Below, piece by piece: positions 22,509 to 34,606 of a stretch of DNA of 64,000 bases. The stretch comes from Parietaria judaica (lineage: Eukaryota > Streptophyta > Magnoliopsida > Rosales > Urticaceae). Numbering within the stretch: position 1 is the first letter of the stretch; every line of letters starts with the position of its first letter. Location: the NCBI GenBank assembly GCA_954871525.1, contig OX940861.1, positions 12,198,842-12,262,841 on the forward strand, in the 5' to 3' direction. Under the pieces are notes generated by a model. The model did not search any database. It was not told where the DNA came from and saw nothing but the letters and a program-made list of their open reading frames with translations. The translations under genes and the position numbers were made by a program.

Positions 22509-24239
22509 CAGTGTCTGTTATCAAAAGAGAGTGCCGAAACCACGGTCCCAAATCAGAACCAAGGGGTACTCAGACGTAGTGGGAGGTTCAAAAGACCTGT
22601 TGAGCGCTACGATCACACCCAGTTGGAATTTCACCTAGCTGTCACGGACACTAGTGTTGAAGATCCCATAGGCTACAAACAAGCTATGGAGGATCCTGAT
22701 AAGGGAGAATGGCAGGAAGCCATGAACCAAGAAATAGAATCTATGGATTCTAATGAAGTCTGGGAACTTGTAGACTTACCGGATGGTTTCAAAACCATTG
22801 GCTGTAAGTGGGTATACAAGCGAAAGAGAGGAGTGGACGGGAAGGTTGAAAGCTTCAAGGCTAGACTAGTGGCAAAGGGTTTTACCCAGAGGGAAGGTAT
22901 TGATTTTGATGAAACCTTCGCTCCAGTCGCTAAGTTCAAGTCCATCCGGATTCTCATGGCCATAGCCTGTAGTCTCAATTATGAGATTTGGCAGATGGAC
23001 GTCAAAACCGCATTCCTGAACGGGTACATTGACGAAAACATCTATATGGACCAACCAGAGGGGTTCGTGCTACAGGGTCAAGAAGGGAAAGTTTGTAGAT
23101 TACTTAAATCCATTTATGGATTAAAGCAAGCTTCCAGATCCTGGAATCTGAGGTTTGATGAAACTATCAAAACCTATGGATTCATTCAAAATGTCACTGA
23201 GGCCTGCATTTATAAACTCAATGACGAAACCGTGGAAATTTTTCTTGTTCTGTACGTCGACGATATTCTTCTCATTGGAAACAGTGTGAAGAAGCTATCG
23301 GACGTAAAAGCGTGGCTATCTACGCAATTCCAAATGAAGGACATGGGAGAAGCCAGCTATGTTCTTGGGATCCGTATATTCAGGGATCGCAACAACAGGC
23401 TCCTAGCCTTATCGCAAGCAACTTACATTGATAAGGTGCTTGAACGTTTTGCAATGGCAAACTCCAAGGGAGGTAATTTACCAACCAGACATGGAGTATT
23501 CCTTAGTAGGAAACAATGCCCAACTTCTCCGGAAGAGCAAAATGTGATGAGGAGGATACCCTATGCTTCAGCAGTGGGAAGTCTGATGTACGCTATGCAG
23601 TGTACTAGGCCAGACATCTGTTACGCTGTGGGAATTGTTAGCAGATATCAATCCAACCCTGGTATGGCTCACTGGACTGCAGTGAAGAACATTCTCAAGT
23701 ATCTTCGGAGAACGAGAAACTATATGTTAGTGTTTTCAGGATCAGAACTGAATCCGCTAGGATACACTGATTCAGACTTTATGTCTGATAGAGACGCGAG
23801 AAAATCGACGTCAGGAGCAGTGTACACCCTTGCTGGTGGAGCGATATTCTGGAGAAGCATAAAGCAATCCTGTATCGCAGATTCCACCATGGAAGCTGAA
23901 TACGTGGCAGCCTGTGAGGCAGCCAAAGAATCAGTTTGGCTCAAGAATTTCTACATAGAACTGGGAGTTGTTCCAGATGTAGATGGGCCCCAAACACTAT
24001 GCTGTGACAACAGTGGTGCGGTGGCAAATTCTAAAGAGCCCAGAGACCATAACAAGGCAAAATATATAGAACGCAAATACCATCTCATAAGAGAGATAGT
24101 GCGTCGTGGCGACGTAAGGGTTGTGAAAATAGCTTCGGAAGACAATCTGGCTGATCCATTCACCAAGACTTTGCCAGAGAAAATATTCAGGAGGCATCTG
24201 GAGAATATGGGTCTGAAAGACATGGGTCATCTTCTTTAA
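22509..24239 (+). CDS. Copia reverse transcriptase and RNase H (5'-truncated pol)
   Basis: An open frame of about 576 codons begins after an in-frame TAA (22506-22508) with no convincing start ATG. It opens in the integrase-RT linker (LRRSGRFKRP). RT motifs follow: KARLVAKGFTQREGIDF, QMDVKTAFLNG, YGLKQASRSWN and the catalytic LYVDDILLIG. RNase H shows GYTDSDF, TMEAEYVA and CDNSGAVANSKEP, and the frame ends at TKTLPEKIFRRHLENMG. The enzyme core is intact and free of stops, yet integrase and protease are missing. How it is translated is unclear: splicing, reinitiation, or not at all. Confidence 0.9.
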   Translation, partial: QCLLSKESAETTVPNQNQGVLRRSGRFKRPVERYDHTQLEFHLAVTDTSVEDPIGYKQAMEDPDKGEWQEAMNQEIESMDSNEVWELVDLPDGFKTIGCKWVYKRKRGVDGKVESFKARLVAKGFTQREGIDFDETFAPVAKFKSIRILMAIACSLNYEIWQMDVKTAFLNGYIDENIYMDQPEGFVLQGQEGKVCRLLKSIYGLKQASRSWNLRFDETIKTYGFIQNVTEACIYKLNDETVEIFLVLYVDDILLIGNSVKKLSDVKAWLSTQFQMKDMGEASYVLGIRIFRDRNNRLLALSQATYIDKVLERFAMANSKGGNLPTRHGVFLSRKQCPTSPEEQNVMRRIPYASAVGSLMYAMQCTRPDICYAVGIVSRYQSNPGMAHWTAVKNILKYLRRTRNYMLVFSGSELNPLGYTDSDFMSDRDARKSTSGAVYTLAGGAIFWRSIKQSCIADSTMEAEYVAACEAAKESVWLKNFYIELGVVPDVDGPQTLCCDNSGAVANSKEPRDHNKAKYIERKYHLIREIVRRGDVRVVKIASEDNLADPFTKTLPEKIFRRHLENMGLKDMGHLL

Positions 24240-24254
24240 GTACAAGTGGGAGAT

Positions 24255-26997
24255 TGTTGGACATGTGTGTCCTTAAACAAGATATTTTATCCCTTTGTAA
24301 AAGATTATGACAAGTCGTTGAATAAAGATGATGCTTATTATGATAATCTTATTATAGTTTCCGGTAGAGTAAAATAGAATTTTTGATTCCTTAGTTCATA
24401 AAGGATGCAATTATGTTATTATTATCACAACAGAGTCAATGTGAGGAAGAATTAATAATCATAATAAATGAACTTAAAATGTCCGTGACCTGATCAACTG
24501 GGTGGGAGCCCATTAATCGTATAAGGTCATTAATGTGACTAAGTGATAATCCTATTCTGGATTTTGTGTGTGTCACACTCACTAGAAGTGCATTAAGTGT
24601 GAAGTGTCTTCATACTGGACTGGACCTGACTTAAACTCCGAAAGTCATCATATAAGACCGTCACTGATAACTTGGAGTTGAGTCACTAGTAGATGATCAA
24701 ATGGATATTCGATCTAAGTCCTGAGTGATCTTGAGTCCAAGCTGCTGACTTGATTGTTCTTTGATTTAACCGTTAAAGAACACGAAATATTACAGCTGTT
24801 CCCAACACTATTATTTTGGGAACATGAGAGTCAGCAGTAAGGGTAGCTTGGTCATAGACATGGGCATCACACAACTCTCCTTAGAGTGATGATGATTCCC
24901 TTGATTGTCGGTGGTGAGAAGTGAGAGATACCCATGCGCAACTTATGAATCGAAACCATAAGTGGGTTACTCATGATATTGCTGACTGAGTCAGGGAAGT
25001 AAATACAATGAGGGGCATAACGGTAAAAACCGCCTGCTCATTTATGAATCATCAAGTGAAAGATCAATAACCCGAATTTGATTGTATCAATGGACACCCT
25101 GCTATTAGAAAGGGAATAATATATACCGTATCACTAAAGAGTGCAGCCTCAGGTCTATAGTGGAATCACTTCGAGGTTTGACGAACAACTAGCAGTTCGT
25201 TGGAGCTTAAGTGATACGGGTCCATGGTCCCCAGGATAGCTCCGTAACGGATGATACGTACGTGATTAAAATACATTCTGGATAATGTTTAATCATTTGG
25301 CTTGACTTATAAAACTGAAAGGTCTGTGTCAGACATCAGATAGTTTTATCGTTGGCGTGGCAAAAGTATCATATTTTGGTACACGAAATTAACTGACAAA
25401 AAAAAAGTTAGAATTTAGATTTTCTATCAGCACCATATTGTTGGAAATTAAATTCTAAGCAACTTTTCTTTTTGAACCAAGTCATTTCGACTTACGGTTA
25501 GTGATTTATGGATTTTCTAAGTTTGTGATCGGTTCGATAAACTTTGAAATTAAATCACATGTCACGAATTTAAATGATGGTGTGGCACCATGACATTTTT
25601 ATGTGTGATATTGAGATCAGGATTTATTAATATAATTTAATTATTTGGATTTAATTATTAATATCTTATTAATAATTAATTAATAATTAATAGATTTATA
25701 TTAATAAATGAATATATATAATTATATATATTAATATGTGTAAATTCGAATTAGGGTTTGTCATATGAAACCCTAGTTAAATTCGAATAGCTTGATTTGG
25801 TATTTCTATATTTGCGGCATAAGTACCAAATGTTTTGGTACTTTGGCAAATCCCTAAAATCAATATTATCCATTGGATCGGTTATGATTTAGTATCAACC
25901 GTTGGATTAGTATATTGATGAATTCGAAATTAATAACTTGGTGACCAAGTTTTATTTTTCGAATTTGATTAATCAATTATATCCGTTGGATCGGTTTAAG
26001 ATTTAATCTATACCGTCGGATTAAGAATTGATTAATTATATATATATATATATCTATATATATTCGAATTAGGTTTATGGATAAATTCGAAAAAAAAATT
26101 GTTTTAATAAATTAATTTATACTAAACTTATTTGATCCATTAGATCGGTTTTAAGAATCATCTCAACCGTTGGATCTAGATAATAATGATTCGAATTTTA
26201 TATATATATATATATCATAATTCGAATTTTATGATGATAAGAAGATAAGATTGGATTTTTGATTTATCTAAATCTTTCTTATTTAATTAAATCCCTAATT
26301 AATTATATCCATTGGATTTAGATGAGATTAAATCTGGACCATTGGATTGAGATAATTAATTATATTTAATTAATGAAATTCGAATTTAGGGAGGGAATAT
26401 CTCCAAATCGGTTACAGTCTTGAGCCTATAAATAGGGAGCTCATTCTACACATTTTTCACACCTTTCCCCAGAGAAAAATTCGAACTCTCCCTCTCCTTC
26501 AGGGTCTGCGAATTTTCTCTCTGATCTCTTCTTCTGGTTCGGCTTAGGAGACTATTTCTCCGGAAGCTTAAAAAGAACCATCAGTTAAAGTTTTGCGACG
26601 GAGTCCTGCCGGCGAAGCCCACGCTTCGGTACGAGGATTCCAGGAGAATATCCCGGAAGATCACGGGAGATTCCTTCAGCAACGGCGGAGCCCTGCCCGA
26701 CTCAGAGTGTGCAGCCGAAATCGCCAAACGAGGTACGGCCTTATGCATTGGGTTAATAAATGCAAACATTTACTGCTTTCTATTTATTTCCTATTATGAC
26801 TAGTTTATTAATAATGAGTTATGAATATTAAATTGCATAATATTTATCAGATCTTGGGATATGGTTATTATCCGATATTCGGACCGTAGTTTGGATAACA
26901 AGTTTTCCGCTTTAAAATAATTTTTTAAATGTTATCCTGACGGTTCGGACGTATAAATCGTGATAATTATACGGAATCCGAGACGTGATTTCCAACA
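24255..26997 (+). repeat. Right LTR of the young Copia element
   Basis: 2743 bp, nearly identical to the left LTR. It differs by scattered substitutions (for example GGACAT versus GGACGT at the start) and by TA-run length. Confidence 0.95.
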
Positions 26998-27239
26998 GGC
27001 TTCTCATAATTAAGTTGGCTTGGAAAAAGTGTGCTGACTGTGGTGGTGGCTATTTCTTTTTAATTAAAGATAGAGACTCAAAATCTTAAATGAACTCGAA
27101 TTTTAACAATTATGGCACCCAAGAATAACAAAGAAAGAATCAAAAATCAGAATAATATAAATAAAAATATCAAAGATTACACACTTAAATAAAAGACAAG
27201 AGAACTGTCTAAACCTAAAGTTCTCTCTCGAACAAATAT

Positions 27240-29010
27240 AAATGTTTATAAAAGCCGAAGTAAAATCCGGTTGTGATGACCCAAAATTTGAGCACCGAAA
27301 CTAGCTAATGCATCAACTACTCTATTTATTTTCCGAAAGATGTGAAACACTCTGAAGTTGATGACTTCCACAAAACGGATGCATTTGGACCAACGAGCTC
27401 GTTAACTCCAATAAACCAATAAAGAGAACGAGCGATGAGGAAATCCACAAAAAGTTCTAAATATGCTTCCAGCTCCTACAACTCCTAAAGTACCCATAGA
27501 AGAGCCGTCAATGCTACATTATTACCATGTTGTAGGAAGAAAACACCATACAACATGAATGATTTTTAAAGGTTCTCGGGGCTGAATGTCAATGCCGAAA
27601 TTGAAGTCCAAAGTGTTTCCAGTCCCCAACTTGAATAAATTTGCTTCCTTAATAAGTCCCCAAACATGCCTAAAAAAATGTGAATGTTAGGATTCTCATC
27701 ATCAAACAAACACACATTTCTTGCATGCCAAATAAGCCAAATTTTTGAGATAATTGCAGTATTCCAAAGCGCAAAAACTTGGGGGTTTAGATTAATAGAG
27801 GCGGTGTCTGACAGCAACAAGGCTAGAGAACCTCCTCTATTAATAGGTTTAAGAAAAATACCATATATAGCAGTCCAAACCGACCCCACAAAGTCGCAAT
27901 GAACAAAGATATGGTCAGAGTCCTCCACCTGATTGTTTCCTAAACGACACGTAGGAACTAAAGAGAATCCTTGTTGTTTGCCGTAAAGTGAGAACCGTAG
28001 GAAGAAAACCTAAAAAGGCTCTCCAACAAGTAATAGACCTAGAAGATGGAAGAAATTCATTTCATAAAAACTTCTGCCAGTGAGGGAACAAATTATAGTT
28101 AGAACAAAACATATTGTAGATCGATTTCACAGAAAACTTACCTTCCTTGATGGTATGCCAAACACACATCATCTTCTTTCTCGATAAATATGCAATTCTT
28201 AATATCACCGGAGACTGTCGTCAACAAGTTAGGAAGCTAATTCCAATAATCACCAACTCGATAATTTGATATTTATGCCGTGAGATTGCTTCGGTTTTGT
28301 AATGTGATATTTTCTCTATCGGCTACACAAGGATACAACCAATTATCAAGCCAAAAGTTCTTATTTGAATGTTTATTAATCAACCAAAGAACATTGTCTG
28401 CAACCAATGAGAAACAAGGTTTTAACGAATGCCAAAGACGAAATAGCATTAGTTTTCATAGAACCATTTTTATTAAAGATCATGTTTTTTTTTTCTATCA
28501 AACTCAAAGTGAAGAAATTCAAAGTGATGAATTACCAAGAGAACTTTCCAATCATGGCCTTATTGAGGACACTCAAATTCTTCATACTAGTGCCACTATC
28601 TGAAATGGATAAACAACAAATATTCCAAGGCACAATAACTATTTTTTACTATCAATAGATCCCAACCAAATAAAATTCCTCACAGATTTTTTCAATTTTG
28701 ATGAAAGACTTTTTGGCCAAGCATAAATCGAGAAAGAATGGAAAAAAGAACTTTGTATTGCCGAGTTAACAAGAGTGATAATACCCGCCAAAGAAAAAAT
28801 GGAGCCTTTCCAACTAGTAAACTTACTCAAGATTTTATCGGTCACAGGTTTGCAACCATTTCTTTCCTTGAAGAGCCCTTAACTAAAGGAACTCCGAGAT
28901 AATGAAACGACAAGGAAATTTGCTTAAACTTCAGGGAATTAAACCCAACACGCGCAATGCAATCAAGCAAATCGACTTGAGCACAGGTCGATGTGGGGAC
29001 GGAATGAGGG
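27240..29010 (-). pseudogene. L1-type LINE remnant, 3' half of ORF2
   Basis: The minus strand shows decayed non-LTR retrotransposon pol pieces in order. First FHYLGVPLVKGSSRKE (about 28910-28860), then LAGIITLVNSAIQSS with WPKSL (about 28790-28710) from the RT C-terminus. A zinc-binding zf-RVT region reads EDSDHIFVHCDFVGSVW at 27928-27878. Last is an RNase H tail FHIFRKINRVVDALASFGA at about 27345-27285. Stops and frameshifts separate them, so no product is made. The RT catalytic core is absent, and the upstream side ends at the Copia element inserted at 29011. Confidence 0.75.
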
Positions 29011-29195
29011 TTTTGAACAATACTTGACCACAGAATGTTCAGCAATTTGACGAAGGATGACAACGACAATTTCAACCAAAGCATCAGGGGTCAAATGGAA
29101 GAGGTTCGCTTGAACAATAAAAGTGGAAATCGATTTTGTATATTTTAATGTTTATTTATTTTAGTAACCGTTGCACAATTTCTGCAACCAATTCT

Positions 29196-29228
<33 letters not shown>

Positions 29229-29274
29229 CATGTAGTCGTTGGCAAATATCAATAAAAAGTCTATCGAATTTTCA
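29011..29274 (+). repeat. Left LTR of the decayed Copia
   Basis: 264 bp. The first bases are mutated (TTTTGAAC against TGTTGAAC in the right LTR), and it ends GAATTTTCA. It contains a variable TA run. Many differences from the right LTR show that the insertion is old. Confidence 0.88.
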
Positions 29275-29530
29275 TGGTATCAGGGCGTGATTAAAGGCAC
29301 TCACTACTCTTTCTTTGTTTTCTCATTTGATTGATTATTCAATTATCAATCACCATCATTTCTTTGATATTTCTTCATTTCACTCACGATCATTTGTGGA
29401 ATTTTTTGTCAATCATTCTCAGGTCTATTTCACGATCTTGTCTCTTAGCCATGTCTGACGAAGATATGTCGGTGACCGTTTCCGGCAAATTTTACACTTC
29501 GGTGACCACTTAAGGAATAACCCGCATGAT

Positions 29531-30360
29531 ATGCATCACTCTGATAGCCCTTATACTATCCTTGTTACGCCTCTTCTAACGGGTGATAATTACGTATCTT
29601 GGAATTGTGCTATCACAATGGCACTACGAGCCAAAAGTAATTATATTTTCGTTGACGGTTCCTTGCCGATGCAAACGGACGAATATGAAATTAGTACATG
29701 GCAACGATGCAACGATCTTGTTGGTAGCTAGATACTCAATTCTGCCTCTCAAGAAATCAGGCAAAGTATTCTCTATTCCACAACTGTTGCTCTTAATATG
29801 GTCAAATATTTAAGGAGCGTTTTTCTTAATCAAATGCGCCTAAAATTTACCAGTTGAAACACTCAATCTCAGCTCTCAAACAGGAAGGTATGACTATTTC
29901 GTTATATTTCACCACCAACTCAAATCTATTTAGGATGAATTGAATAATATTGTTTCGGTTATCTCGTGTACACGCGAAAATGGAAAACTTGTCCTTGAAC
30001 AACAAAATCAGGATCGTGCAATGGAGTTCCTAAGGTCTAAATGTAAGTTTCTTTGCGATTCGAAGTCAGATTCTACTGATGAAACTTTTTCCATCCATTC
30101 GACGTATCTATAATCTCGTGCACCAAGAAGAAAAATAGCAAGAAATTAATGTCCAATCAACCTCCGTTGTCGAATCTGCTGCCTTTAAAATACCAAGAGC
30201 GCCATACAACGGAGCATGGAAAAGGCAGCAACGTCCGTTTTGCGATCATTGTAACCGACTCGGTCACACACGAGAAAAATGTGTTTAGCTACATGGATTT
30301 CCAAACAAAAAAGGAAAACACATTGAGCAAGGAACGTCTCTAATTGTTTCCACAGCTAAT
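29531..30360 (+). pseudogene. Copia gag remnant
   Basis: The N-terminal part reads LLTGDNYVSWNCAITMALRAK (in two adjacent pieces of one frame), a plant Copia gag signature. The zinc knuckle FCDHCNRLGHTREKC lies near 30240-30285. Frame changes and stops in between abolish the protein. Confidence 0.75.
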
Positions 30361-30929
30361 CAACTAACATGCGACCAATACAATGAATTGCTTGTACTCT
30401 TAGCTAAAGACAACCCTATTGCACCTTCGGCTAACTTAGCAGGTAAAATTATTTCTTTTATACATGTTGGATTATTGATTATGGTGCTTCAAATCTTATT
30501 TGTACGTAATTGTCGTTTTTTTCATCATATGCTCCATTAAAAAAAACATGTGTCTGTTCAATTACCTGAGGGCTCAATTGCATCAGTGACTCACATTGGA
30601 ATTGTTAAGTACTCCAATTCTCTTATTTTCAAGGATGTTTTTTTATTCCACCATTCAAATTCAATCTTTCGTTGTCTCACAATTAACAAAGCAATTATAT
30701 TGTGATGTAATTTTCTCTATTTCTCAATGTTTTTTCTGGACCGTTCAAGCAAGACGATGATTGGTCTGGGTATTCTTCATCACGATCTCTAGTACTTGGA
30801 GGATGCTCCAGTTATGAATCTCTCTTTTCCAGATTTTTCTTTTTAGCTCCCAAATAAATTTAGCACTCACACCTCGGTCACCCTAGTACTTTTCTTTTCA
30901 AGTTTCTTGTTAATAAATTTCTGGATATA

Positions 30930-32937
30930 TCCGTCAATAAAAATTTCATTTGTGATGTTTGCCCACAAGCTAAAGAAGGTCATGATTCTTTTCCGCAAAG
31001 TTTATCTCGTTCATCTATGTGTTTTAAATTACTCCATGTTGATATTAGGGACCATTCAATATTTCTTCTTAAAATGGCTCATGTTTCTTTTTCATTATTG
31101 TTGAAGATTATTCAAGATGTACTTTGGTTTATTTAATGAAAAACAAGTCTCAAACTTTTCATATGATGACACATTTTTGTAATCAAGTTAATCACTAATT
31201 AAAACAATCAATATATGTTATTCATTCCGGTAATGGTGGTGTTTTTATTCCACAACTTCAAGTAACTAGGTCCGACAACGGCACTGAATTTCTTCCATTA
31301 GAATACAAAATAAGTTCTTTCTCATGGGATAATTCACCAACGAAGTTTCCTCGCCACTCCCTAACAAAATGGGATTGTGGAACGAAAACATTAACACCTA
31401 CTGGATATCGCTCGCTCCCTACGATTTCAAGTTAATCTTCCTCTTTCATTTTGGGGAGAATGTATTCTCACTGATGCGTTTCTCATTAATAAATTACCGG
31501 CATACATTCTTAACTTTAACTCTCCCCATGAATTATTGTTCGGAAAAGCTTCTGCTTATTCCTTTTTACATTTATTTGGTTGTTTATGTTCCGCCAAAAA
31601 CATGCATATGAAAAATAAATTTGATGCACGAGGTAAACCATAAATCTTAGTCGATTATCTTTATGGCAAAAAATGATATTAAATTTATGATCCCTATACT
31701 CATTGCATAATAATGTCACGTGATGTGATTTTTTCAGGAATCTATTTTTCCATTTAAAGATATTCCACATTGTTATACTAGTGAGATTTCCATCACACAT
31801 ATTATCCCCAAATGGTTCATCAGTAGCAATCAATACTCAATCCGCTATTTTTCTTAATGATAATGTTTGTTTACCTGCTGATAATTCTCCTAGTCGAATT
31901 TCTCCGACACTAATCATTTCGGAGTATCCTTAACGCATTCAACGACCACCACCTCAACTTAGTGATTATGTATATACGGTTTCTCGCTCCTCTACTTCTT
32001 TTCCTTTATCAAAATATTTCTCTATGAAAAAAATTAGTGCTTCTCGTCGCTCTTTTTTGTCTCATGTCATCGATCATAAAGAGCCTCGAATACATTCTGA
32101 CGCTATGTCTTGGGAGCTTCGTGCTCTTGAATCTAACAAAACATGGTCTATTTGCTCATTGCCACCTGACAGAAGGCCAATTGGTGGTAAATAAGTCTAT
32201 ATGATCAAATATTGTTCTGATGAGTCCATTGAATGGTATGCAGCACGTTTAGTTACAAAAGGATATACTCAAATTTAAGGCATTGATTATCACGATACAT
32301 TTTTCCCAGTAGCTAAATTGGTAACTATCCGTCTTCTACTTTCTATAGCTATAATTAAAAATTGGTCACTTTATCAATTAGATATCAACAATGCTTTTTT
32401 GCAAGGTGATCTTCATGAAGAAATTTTATGAAGCTTCCTCGTGGTCTTTCTCATCATAATGATAATCGTGTTTGCAAACTTTATAAATCTCTGTATGGAC
32501 TAAAGCAAGCATAACGTCAGTGGTTCTTTAAATTCTCATCTACCTTGTTAAAACGAGGTTTTCGTCAATCCATTTCTGATTACAGTCCTTTCGCTTATAT
32601 TCGTGATGATATTTCTATATTTGTCCTACTTTATGTCGATTATATAATTATCACAAGAAATAACGATAACTTAATTTCCAAAACAGGACAATTTCTTGCC
32701 GACTCTTTCTCCATTGCCGCAAATCCAGTCTTTCATGAACGGACTAAGCACATTGAAATCGATTGTCATTTCGTTGGAGAAAAATTCTCTCTGGACTCAT
32801 TGTTCCCTATTATATTCGCTCTCGCGATCAACTTGCAGATATCTTCACAAAAACACTCGGTGCGAATAATTTTCACCGACTACTTTGTAAGTTGGGCGTG
32901 AACGATATTTGTCTTGCGGCTCCAACTTGACGGGGGG
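30930..32937 (+). pseudogene. Copia pol remnant (INT, RT, RNase H tail)
   Basis: Integrase traces are LLHVDIRDHS (about 31036) and RSDNGTEF (about 31260). RT traces are ARLVTKGYTQ (about 32245), [17 protein letters not shown] (about 32370) and KLYKSLYGLKQA (about 32478). The catalytic box reads [10 protein letters not shown] (about 32629), so the second Asp of YVDD is Tyr. The frame then jumps from early RT thumb to [14 protein letters not shown] and ADIFTKTL, so most of RNase H is deleted. Multiple stops are present. Confidence 0.8.
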
Positions 32938-33112
32938 TGTTGAACAATACTTGACCACCGAATGTTCAGCAATTTGACGAAGGATGACAACGACAATTTC
33001 CACCAAAGCATCAAATTGAAGAGGTTTCTTTGACCGATACAAGTGGAAATCAATTTTGTATATTTTAATGTTTATTTATTTTATTAACAGTTACACAATT
33101 TCAGCAACCAAC

Positions 33113-33158
<46 letters not shown>

Positions 33159-33204
33159 CATGTAATCGTTGGCAAATATCAATAAAAAGTCTATCGAATT
33201 TTTA
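32938..33204 (+). repeat. Right LTR of the decayed Copia
   Basis: 267 bp, starting TGTTGAAC and ending GAATTTTTA (the CA end mutated to TA). It has a long TA run at about 33118-33157. Confidence 0.88.
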
Positions 33205-33209
33205 GAGGG

Positions 33210-33592
33210 TGATAATTTCCCCGGAACTGTAAGCGAATTTGTAATTAAAGATTCACATAACGAGAGTATTAATTTTGAATTTATATTTTACATATTTTTA
33301 TGGTGTAGCTCTGGTTTTTGAAAGAAAGTCAAACTTTTTTTTAAAAGAGCGGTAAATGAGCCATTATAATAATTCATGTAATTTCATGTAAAAAAAATCA
33401 TGTAATTTTTTTATTTTATGTTTTATTTGTCAATCTCGTTTAAGATTTAGAGATTAGGGTTCAATTCTAACGGTAGGCCAATGAGATCTTCAAAGTCTTA
33501 AGAGTCCTATTTAGATGATATAGATGAAAATAAGACTCGGATCGAAGTTTGTATAATTAATCCTAACAATAGTTAATTAGATTTTAGACCTT
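33210..33592. other. Intergenic DNA
   Basis: No gene is seen between the decayed Copia and MITE C. Confidence 0.5.
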
Positions 33593-33603
33593 AATTGTTG
33601 GAA

Positions 33604-34064
33604 GGGTTAATGACGGAAAAAAAAAACCCAATGTTTGGTCAAAGAACCCCTCGTGTACCCAAAGTTTAAAAGTGGTGGGAAAAGTACCCAAAGTCGCATT
33701 TGGGGAGTTGACCACTCTATTCTCGTAACGCAGTTAACTTACCCGTCAACTCTGGCCACGTGGACAAACGTTGGTTGCTGACATAACAATTTTTTGCCAC
33801 GTGGACAAGCCCAATTAGGGGTTTAATTCGTTGTTTTATCGTAAACGAGGCTGATGTGGACTCATCCACGTGGCAAAAACTTGCTATGTCAGCAACCCAC
33901 GTTTGTCCACGTGGCCAGTGTTAACATGTAAGTTAACTGCGCTACTAGAATGGAGTGGTCAATGCTCCAAATGTGACTTTGGGTACTTTTGCCACCACTT
34001 TTAAACTTTGGGTACACAAGGGGTTCTTTGACCAAACTTTGGGTATTTTTGCCGTCATTAACCC
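33604..34064. mobile_element. Mutator-type MITE C
   Basis: 461 bp, starting GGGTTAATGACGG and ending GCCGTCATTAACCC. Flanks AATTGTTGGAA (33593-33603) and ATTTGTTGGAA (34065-34075) form an 11-bp duplication with one difference. The interior is very similar to MITE B, including TTAGGGGTTTAATTCG, two GCCACGTGG-type palindromes and W-box cores near both ends. Confidence 0.88.
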
Positions 34065-34075
34065 ATTTGTTGGAA

Positions 34076-34597
34076 TATATTTCGACAAATTATATATGTT
34101 TTACAATTCAAGACAGTTTCGTTGAAGTCATTGCCAATGCGTGTGGATAAAAATAAAAATAAAAATATGACGATACTTTGTTTTATCATTGATCAAACGT
34201 CATGTACTACGTAGCTTACACTTATATAGATCATAAAATTAAATTAGCCTTTACTATGAGGTTACAAACTTTAATTAATCTTGAATTTCGGTTTTTCTGC
34301 ATCGTGTCCACTTGGGTGATATCCTATATTAAATTATATATATAATTTTTATTTTTGGCCCATGTTTATGGTTTGTGTTCTTGTAACTTTATCTTTCTTA
34401 AATAAAATATATCTGAAAAACATACATATGTCAACTTATTAAAGACAAACCAGATTACATATTTTAGAGTATATTTGATGATTAAATACAGAATCCAACT
34501 AATATTTAATATTTATTTATCCAACAACAAAATTGAAGGGACTTGCTTGTTAAGAAATATTTTGGTGAAACGCAAGGAAGACTCGGATCTAACAAAA
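34076..34597. other. AT-rich intergenic DNA
   Basis: No gene or element border is recognised. Confidence 0.5.
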
Positions 34598-34606
34598 TAA
34601 AAGTAT

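Larger units (their letters stand above)
16829..26997 (+). mobile_element. Young Copia-type LTR retrotransposon with 2.75-kb LTRs, lacking PR and INT
   Basis: The element spans 10,169 bp and is flanked by a perfect 5-bp duplication GGCTT (16824-16828 and 26998-27002). LTRs are TGTTGGAC...TTCCAACA. The initiator-Met primer site is TGGTATCAGAGCC (19577-19589), and the purine tract AAGTGGGAGAT precedes the right LTR. The order inside is a long non-coding GC-rich leader, gag (21267-22115), a 390-bp gap and RT-RNase H (22509-24239). Protease and integrase are absent, so insertion would need help in trans. By eye the two LTRs differ at roughly 20 sites in 2.74 kb, which implies recent insertion. 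LTRs this long are unusual for Copia. Confidence 0.95.
29011..33204 (+). mobile_element. Decayed Copia retrotransposon with short LTRs
   Basis: 4194 bp, bounded by a perfect 5-bp duplication GAGGG (29006-29010 and 33205-33209). LTRs are 29011-29274 and 32938-33204. The primer site TGGTATCAGGGCG lies at 29275, and the purine run GGGGGG precedes the right LTR. Short LTRs and the RNase H tail [14 protein letters not shown] suggest the Ale-type lineage (inference). Gag, integrase and RT traces are full of stops, and most of RNase H is deleted. Confidence 0.9.

Noticed and set aside
21267..24239. Host gene with CCHC finger and a large enzyme domain
   Set aside because: Flanking 2.7-kb LTRs, primer site, target duplication and RT motifs show that it is a retrotransposon.
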